Positions 57,100-64,000 of a stretch of 64,000 bases of DNA are shown here, piece after piece. The position numbers were made by a program, and so were the translations under genes. The notes below the pieces were generated by a model, which saw only the letters and a list, made by a program, of their open reading frames with translations, searched no databases and was not told the origin of the DNA. Every line of letters begins with the position of its first letter. Within the stretch, counting starts at the first letter, position 1. Source of the DNA: Buddleja alternifolia (Eukaryota; Streptophyta; Magnoliopsida; Lamiales; Scrophulariaceae); contig CM033408.1 in NCBI GenBank assembly GCA_019426215.1, positions 23,973,953-24,037,952 on the forward strand. The letters run 5' to 3'.

Positions 57100-58020
57100 G
57101 TCTTCTTTACAATACTTATCATTTGGAAAAATTACAATTAATCTCATACGATAGGTCTTTTTAGAATTTTAGTCTCATTATTTATAAATGTGTAAAATTA
57201 ATCTCATATAACATAATTTCTACACTTTTTAGTCTTAGTCGTCAAAACGAAAACCATTAATTTAATCATGTGACATAATATGCATAAATCTCATAAAACC
57301 CATATATGTTATGTAAATCATGTAAAACAAAATCTCCATATATTTTTTCTATCAAGATCATTTTTCATGTCACACCCAACACCCACTTTACAATTTTTTT
57401 TTTCTTGGTGAATTTTAGAACATCTCAATGATTTATAAGGTGGGAGGTTAATCATTTTTGAGTTAAAGCATGCAAAATTCCAAATTTAGACCCACAAGAT
57501 AGGATCATTTTAGTTTTGGTCTTGTGCTTCACGTGATTTCACAAATAATCTCAATAATTTGGAAAAATTGCAATATTGATCCTTTTTTTAAATAGCGTTA
57601 GTCACACTCTTTATTTTCCGGTAACAGTTAACTAAAACTATTAAAATATACTTTTATAAATTACTTTTTGCCCCTTGAGCTATACAATTTATGTTAAACT
57701 CCCCCAAACAAATATTAATGTCTCTTATCTCCCTGAAAAATTAAAAATAGTTGGGGAAGACGATGAATTTGATTTCTTTTTTATTTTTCAGGGTGGTAAA
57801 TGACAAAAGAATATGTTTTCGGGGTATTTGATACAAGATTGTAGTTTCAGGAGGCAAAATACTATTTTCAGTTGACCATTCTGTTAGTTTTTAATGGAAT
57901 GGTCAACTCCGTCAAGTTTCCCGTTAAAAACTAACGGAATATAAACCGTGGGATCGACATTACTTGAAAAACGAACTATGTGTAAGTATGAGACTAAAAT
58001 TAAAATGAACTAAACTTGGA
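57100..58020. repeat. Degenerate foldback-like repeats
   Basis: Repeated phrases such as GGAAAAATTACAATTAATCTC, TTTTAGTCTCATT, GTTTTGGTCTTGTG and GAGACTAAAATTAAAATG in both orientations recall the GGGAAAATTGCA foldback family. The ends are eroded and no target duplication is visible. Confidence 0.4.
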
Positions 58021-60306
58021 ATTTTTGCACGTTAATTAAAAGCACAACCTAATGGGCTAGTGTGGAGGTGATTTCAAATGGCCAAGGAAAGGTGCAAATT
58101 GAAGTGGCAAAGGGCGAGTAATGCCGCGCTGAAGCAAGCACAAAGGTTTGTGCTCGCCACAATCGGCGCAACAAAGGCTAAGGAACTCCTGTTGTTGCAA
58201 GATCTTTAGCTTGATGCAGCGCCAAGGAGAGCGTGCTGCGGCGAGCATTTCTACTCACCACAATGCAGCTCTCCAACAGCTCTGTTTGACACATCGCGGC
58301 GCGAGATCATGAACTGAAAGCAGGTTTTTCGAGTTTGGGGCTATTTTTCAAAGTGTTTTAAGTTGCGTTATTGGTTAATTTTGTTTCCTATTACGCTAGG
58401 AATTATTCTCCAAGTTGTTAAGGATTGTTTTCCTTATTTGTTAGGGACTAGATCTATGGGGATCTCTTTGTGTTAGCGTGGGTTTGTGGGAGCAATGGTA
58501 GGAGATGAAGGAAAGATCAATATCGACAGTTTCGTTGCAGGCAGCTACTCAGCTTGTAATTCATTGATTCATTCAAGAAAAATAGAGATGTAGTCTAGTG
58601 TTGGCTTGTGGATATAGACAGTTTGGCAACTCACGTTAAATGCTCATGTATCTTTCATGTTTAGTTTTATATTTTTTTGTTTATTTTCTTTAGGCTCTGA
58701 CTGTAATTCCTAACATATTGTAGCTAAGCCCATACTTGAGTTTTACTTGTGGGTCCCTCTCGTAGTCCTGACGCATGACAAAATAGTGAGAAATCAAACC
58801 CTGGAATAGTAAAGCAAGGGAAGTTCAGCGCAAATGAATATTGGAGGTGATCCTTGATTGTGGAAGGAGAGACATGGGCACTTTGTTGTGCATAATGGGA
58901 TTGTGATATGCCACGTAAATTATGGCAAAATATTTGGGCTAATTTACAGTGAATGTAATGCCCAATAATTTTAATACACGAATCAATGGAGAATAAATTG
59001 TTACTATCGAAAATTAATAAGAAATTTCAGCAAAAATCTCTACATTTACGGGACAAAAAAAAGGATCATGCATCTTTAGTTTGGAGAGTAAAATTAAAGA
59101 AATAATTTAGATATTATATTGTACAACGAAAAAACAATCTTAATGTAAGCCAATTGTCAAACACAAGGCAGAAATCCTATGAATAGACAATTCCACATTG
59201 TGACACCCCTTGATCGCTGTGGCGAAGTGTAAGGCTACAGGTATCGCCTTGGTTGTGCAAATGCAATGGAAGCAACAAATTAAAAATTAAGGAGCGATGT
59301 ACAACGGGGCAGGCTGCATGATGCCATCAAATTCAAAACATTCGATAGGGGTTTTATACCTCGGTAGTTAATATTGTAATTAACGAAAACCAAAGTGGAA
59401 CCAAATGAACTAATGAACAGGTACTAATGATAGATTTCTGCTGCAAGCAACTCACGCCGTTTCCTAAGCTAAAATTGTCGCCTCTTCTCTGCTCGATTTT
59501 ATCCTATGTCTAGGATTGGACTCTCAGTCCAACTCTTTTCTTCCTCCATCTCTTTTACGGTCTCAATCCTAAATTAATTCCTACAGAAGAAATTAATTTA
59601 TTTGGACTTACTTTATTATTTAATTTTTCCACCAAGATTTAATTAAATAATTAAGACTTTAATAATTAATTTATCCACTCAAAATAATTAATCATTAGCT
59701 ATTAACTAATTAATAATTTCACATAAAACAATTAAATTAATTAAACTCACCCAAAAGAATTCTACATAATTTTTTTAAAATTAATTAATTATTTATCTTA
59801 ATTAACTCTACTTAAGAATTAATTCAATATACCAAGGATTTATTTCTATAAATGAGAACCATATTCAAGTATAGTGTGTGACCCCTTAGGTTCACTAACA
59901 TGCTAGCAATGAGACATTTCCCAAAGGTTTAAACTAATTATCACTTAGATAATTAATTAAGGTCTTAAATTTATCACCAAGTTCAATTTAAGACTCTCAT
60001 CGATCGTGATTCGGTGTATAGCAACGTCATCACAAAAACATAGACATTTATGATTATGATATAGACCTATCCAGATTGCGATCTTTGCGTAAGCCAACTC
60101 CTTCCATCATTTTTTCAATCCAAGTCTAGAGTTTTGTTAGAGTCGAAACTTTATTAACTCAGACTGTTTTAATAGTTTTGTGACTATAGTGACCTTCGTC
60201 ATTTGAGCTAGAATCACTGATCTTTCTTAATGACTTCGATACTCTAGCTAAAAAAATTTCACTCGCCATCTATGTTTTACAACAGCATAGAAAATATCCT
60301 TGTATC
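58021..60306. other. Intergenic DNA, possible LTR remnants
   Basis: 58100-58320 is GC-richer with repeated CGCCGC and GCGGCGAG-like words, and 58560 has ATTCATTCAAGAAAAATAGA, a phrase common near the end of plant LTRs. 59860-60280 also has LTR-like text. No borders or genes could be established. Confidence 0.3.
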
Positions 60307-61106
60307 TGTTAGATAATATCTTCTAGATTAGCATAGGATCTTTTCTTATCTTATATTTTCTTGTATTTATCTTTATAGCTTAGAATATTTTCCTTGTATT
60401 TATCTTTTCCTTGTTTATAGTCAGGGTTTCTTGTCTACCAAGTACATGTATCTCTAGAAATGTATTACTCAGTAATTCAAGTTATCTACGGGGTTTTTCT
60501 AATCTAACATGGTATCAGAGTCATGGCTTCGAGCCATGGTCTCTCGATCTCTCGCTTCCATAGCCACTCTCAAGTCGCCGTCCCCGTCCAGCGTCCCTTA
60601 TCTAGTTTAGTTTTCCTTTATCTATTTTTTTCTTCCTCCTATGGCCGCCACCACCGCCGTCTCTCTTGGTTGCGCTGGCTTCTTTTTCCTTATCTCGTTT
60701 TTTATTCTTCTTAGATTTTTATAGCGCCGTTGCTGCTGCCTTCTCTCTTTTGCCACTGCCGCTAACCGATCTCGCCTCCTGCTTCGTCCTATTTTTGCTC
60801 TTGGACGCTCGAACGTTCATGGCCAACACATTCGAGCGTGTCCCTTTATCACCTTCTTCTCGATTTTTGATCCAGTCTCAACAGTCAAGGCCCTACGTTT
60901 TGACTGTGGGGGAGTGTTAGAAATTATCTTCTAGATTAGTATAGGACCTTTCCTTATCTTATATTTCCTTCTATTTATCGTTATAGCTTAGAACATCTTT
61001 TCTTGTTTATAGTTAGGGTTTCTTGTCTACCAAGTACATGTATCTCTATAAATATATTACTCAATAATACAAGTTATTGATCTACGAGATTTTCTCTAAT
61101 CTAACA
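60307..61106 (+). mobile_element. TRIM (miniature LTR retrotransposon), complete
   Basis: Two LTRs of ~200 bp (60307-60509 and 60915-61106), both starting TGTTAGA and ending TCTAACA, enclose a 405-bp internal part. The primer site TGGTATCAGAGTC (tRNA-iMet) follows the first LTR; the polypurine tract TGGGGGAG precedes the second. GTATC flanks both sides (60302-60306 and 61107-61111). It has no gag-pol; an 84-codon frame inside is not recognisable, so it must be moved by enzymes of another, copia-type element. The LTRs differ by substitutions and small indels, so insertion is not very recent. Confidence 0.92.
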
Positions 61107-61111
61107 GTATC

Positions 61112-62233
61112 TTACCGTGGCTGCCCTTTTGGTGCCATCTGCTTTGTCGTACATCCATATTACATACAACATTATTCTATCTTGTGATTATCTTGGAATC
61201 TCAAATAAGTCAAAGTATAATGGGCTGCACAGCACATGTTGCAATATAAATTGTGATATAAATTCATCATAAATATATATAATATACATATCCTTAGGGA
61301 AATGAAACTTTCTTCAAATAAAATAAAACAAGTGTTCAAACAAGGTATTCAATTTTTTTGCCCAAATAAAAAGTCAAGTGTTACATGAATATGAATAAAA
61401 CCACTCTTGTTAGAGAGTATATATGTATATATTATTTTAAAAACTTGCTATTAATTTTTGACTATATATAGATATATGTGTAACATATATAATTAGCGGT
61501 GGGGTTGCAGGTTAGGTGCGTTGCAATTATTAAACTCACCACCCGACCCGAAAATGACGAGTTGCAATATTTTCGAACCGCTACTATTATTTAGAAATTT
61601 TAAACCGGCTGTTTTCGCCGCGAAGCTTTCGGAAAGAGGGGTAGTCTTGTGTGTAAGCATAGTATTTCTGGTCGAACCCGCCCGCGCTTCTATTAGGCTT
61701 GGCTTTGAGCGGTTCAAGCAAATTTTGCTGGTTTATGTATACCCCTAATTTTACCGAACAATTTGTCAACTTTTTACGCATTAGACTTAATGGATGTGGC
61801 CTCATCACAAGACTCTCATGGTATAGATATGACACGATTCTCACAATTTAACATTATGTAGGCCGGTATTTTTAATTAATGCTATTGATTTATGATCATT
61901 AAGTCACTGTTGAATTTTTTTTTATTTTACTGAACACAATATATAAATATTTCATGCATTAATTGGGCATTGCCACATCATAGTGGACTCTCGTCATGTT
62001 TAAAAGACACGGTCCTCACCATTTAACGTGACGTGGAAATTGATTGACATAAAAGATTGAAAAGAAATCGATGAAATCAAGAAAGAACCCAAAAGTGAGT
62101 CGGAATAGAAAAACGGAAAATGATGGATTTGCCAATGCGCGGCAGTGGCGAGCAGTGCCGCAGTTGTGGGGCCACGACGAAGAGAACGGCATGGGGCTCC
62201 GATGGAAATATTGGCATGATGAACAAATAGAGA
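61112..62233. other. Intergenic DNA, no feature recognised
   Basis: Frames near 61490-61850 overlap on both strands without recognisable protein. No RNA gene or transposon end was seen. Confidence 0.4.
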
Positions 62234-62636
62234 AGTCACTATAAGAAAATCAAGTATATACACCATAATCTATAGTGGTGGTCTATAACAGTCTAAAGCG
62301 ATAGCTAATATGGTCGTGATAGACATTTCATATTGCCACTCTGATGTCAGCCGTGATGGAAAAAAATATTAACTATTTTAAGCTCTATTTAGCCATAGTG
62401 GAAGAAATGCTAATTTAACATTTTTTTGCTATGGCTGAAAAGCCATGATCTTTGTAATGAACAAAACATTGACAATAGTTACAAGTCGTGAACCATATTT
62501 TTTGGCCATGTTTATATATGCCACGGCTAAAGTCGAGGCAAAGCCGTGATTAATGGATTTTAACCATTTCAAAGGGGCTTTTCACCATGGCTAAATGACG
62601 TGGGTGAAAATCATTTTTTTTTGTAGCGAGTTAACA
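62234..62636. mobile_element. Non-autonomous DNA element, copy B
   Basis: The right 260 bp match 38851-39110. The left end TCACTATAAGAAAATC and the complement of the right end (TCGCTACAAAAAAAATGATT) are loosely similar, suggesting TIRs. No clear target duplication and no gene. Confidence 0.5.
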
Positions 62637-62689
62637 TCATATGGAACAGAAATGTCTCACACTATTTGTCTTATAACTTTGTTTCATTT

Positions 62690-63135
62690 TAATTTTGGTC
62701 CTATTCGTTGAGAGTTTTTACATTTAGTTTCGTAAATTTCAAAACATCTCACATTCACTCTTAATGAAAAATTTTATTCAAAATTTTAACAGTCAAACAC
62801 ATGTGCTTCATTAATCAACAATTTTGACCCCTTTTTTGCGAGAATCAATGCGTGAATAACACTTAATTACACATGCATTCTATTTTATATAATAGTGTGT
62901 TTATTCAATATCACGTGTCACTCACGCACGAATCCTTCTCCAAAAATTGGTGAAAGCTTTTGACTAACAGAGCATCTAAGTTTGACCGTTAAAATTTGGA
63001 CAGAAATTTCATTTGAGGCTAAATGCGATACATTTTGAAAATTATGGTACCAAATGTGAGAAATTCATAATAATAAGATCAAATATTAAAATGAAACAAA
63101 TAAAGTTGTGGAATGACAAATGTGATTTGCCCGAT
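62690..63135. repeat. Degenerate foldback element
   Basis: TTCATTTTAATTTTGGTCCTATT at the left and AAATATTAAAATGAAAC at the right, with CATTTAGTTTCGTAA and GAGGCTAAATGCGATAC between, give an eroded inverted repeat of the same general kind as the MULE-like foldbacks. Confidence 0.45.
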
Positions 63136-64000
63136 ACAGTCCTACACTATATAGGTTTCCTAACTTCTTTTTTTTTTTTTAATTTTTGAGAAGATTTGTA
63201 TGGTATTGTTTTCATTTTCAGTTCTCAATTCCCAATTAGAAATTGTAGAAAAGTGAATTTCCAAACTTTCATTGGTTTTTGTGTTAAAAAGGAAAATATG
63301 TTTGGATGAATTATTTTGAGTTGTTATTTTATAAGTTGAAAATGAAAATATGTTTGGATGAATGTAATTTTGGGTGGATTTTTTTACGAAAAGACGTGAT
63401 GAAAATAAAAATATATTTGGATGAATAGTTTTTTTAGATATAAATATAATAAAAAATTATAAGATTGATTTGGCATAAAATAAATTTAATTTGTAGTTAG
63501 TGATATAGTTATATATATATATATATATATGCATAGGTATATGTATGTATGAAAGTTGTATGAATATATATAGTCATCCAAATTAAGTAGATATATAGAT
63601 ATGAGAATAGGAGTGATTGGAGAATTGAATTGATGGGATGAGAGTAGGAATACATTGGAAACATGAATTGAGAAATAAATTCCCCAAATTTCATGGAAAA
63701 AGGAAGCCTATTTCAAATTTGTGCATGTGGATTTTTGATTTGTTTCCCATGTTTTGGGCTTAGATTCTCAAAATATTGAGAATTAAGAATCAAGACTAGG
63801 GGACAATAAGTTGGGTCAAACATATTTTGGGTTTCAAAATAATTGAAAATTGGGATTTGGGTTTTGAAAACAAAACCATACAAGCCCTAGGTTTGCCAAC
63901 CGAAATTGTGAAAATAGTGCAATATCAATATTATGAGAGCGCCCTCCCGGTACGTGGCGTGGCGTTAATACCGAAACTCTGCGGTAGTACTAGCATAGTA
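63136..64000. other. AT-rich intergenic DNA
   Basis: A T run at 63169-63180, repeated AAATATGTTTGGATGAAT phrases at 63295-63425 and TA microsatellites at 63510-63530. No gene was seen up to the window end. Confidence 0.4.

Noticed and set aside
60523..60920. Protein-coding gene inside the TRIM
   Set aside because: Frames are short, low in complexity and lie between primer site and polypurine tract; no gag domain.
61490..61850. Several overlapping frames on both strands
   Set aside because: Mutually overlapping, no recognisable motif; probably chance in a GC-richer patch.

Overview
The window is nuclear DNA from a flowering plant, most likely a eudicot. It holds a subfamily-XII-type LRR receptor kinase with the usual single kinase-domain intron, plus typical plant transposons: CACTA/En-Spm, Athila-type Ty3/gypsy, a SIRE-like copia solo LTR, a LINE, Helitron-like DNA, MULE-like foldbacks and a TRIM. 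Intergenic DNA is very AT-rich. The sequence does not fix the species.

Layout. 1-480 is a foldback repeat. 1044-2857 is a copia solo LTR with a 5-bp target duplication. 3700-7905 is a cluster of Helitron-like ends and repeat units with a MITE and a MULE-like foldback inserted. 8054-9570 is the first LRR-kinase copy, broken by a one-base deletion and then cut off by a CACTA element (9571-17154, minus) that runs into a 10-N gap. After the gap lies an Athila element (17165-27305, minus) with its 5' LTR, tRNA-Asp primer site, gag-pol and a third ORF; its 3' LTR is missing. From 27306 the sequence repeats the block that starts at 4643: the same MITE, 64-codon fragment, foldback and promoter, and a second, apparently intact LRR-kinase gene (30660-33766). 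33767-39934 is intergenic DNA with satellites, foldbacks and small TIR elements. 39935-55090 is a LINE (minus strand) split by a second, 13.3-kb CACTA element (40933-54207, plus) with TTT target duplications. This CACTA has an intact TNP2-type transposase and a multi-exon TNP1-Ulp1 gene, and the latter is interrupted by a shortened Athila relative (48895-53334). 55091-64000 is gene-poor, with a complete TRIM (60307-61106, TSD GTATC) and a few degenerate repeats.

Only one host gene looks functional: the LRR receptor kinase at 30660-33766. Everything else recognisable is mobile DNA, much of it nested. The two kinase blocks are almost identical, including non-coding DNA, and differ mainly by which large element interrupts each one. 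With the N gap between them, this is either a very recent tandem duplication or two haplotypes placed in series by the assembler.
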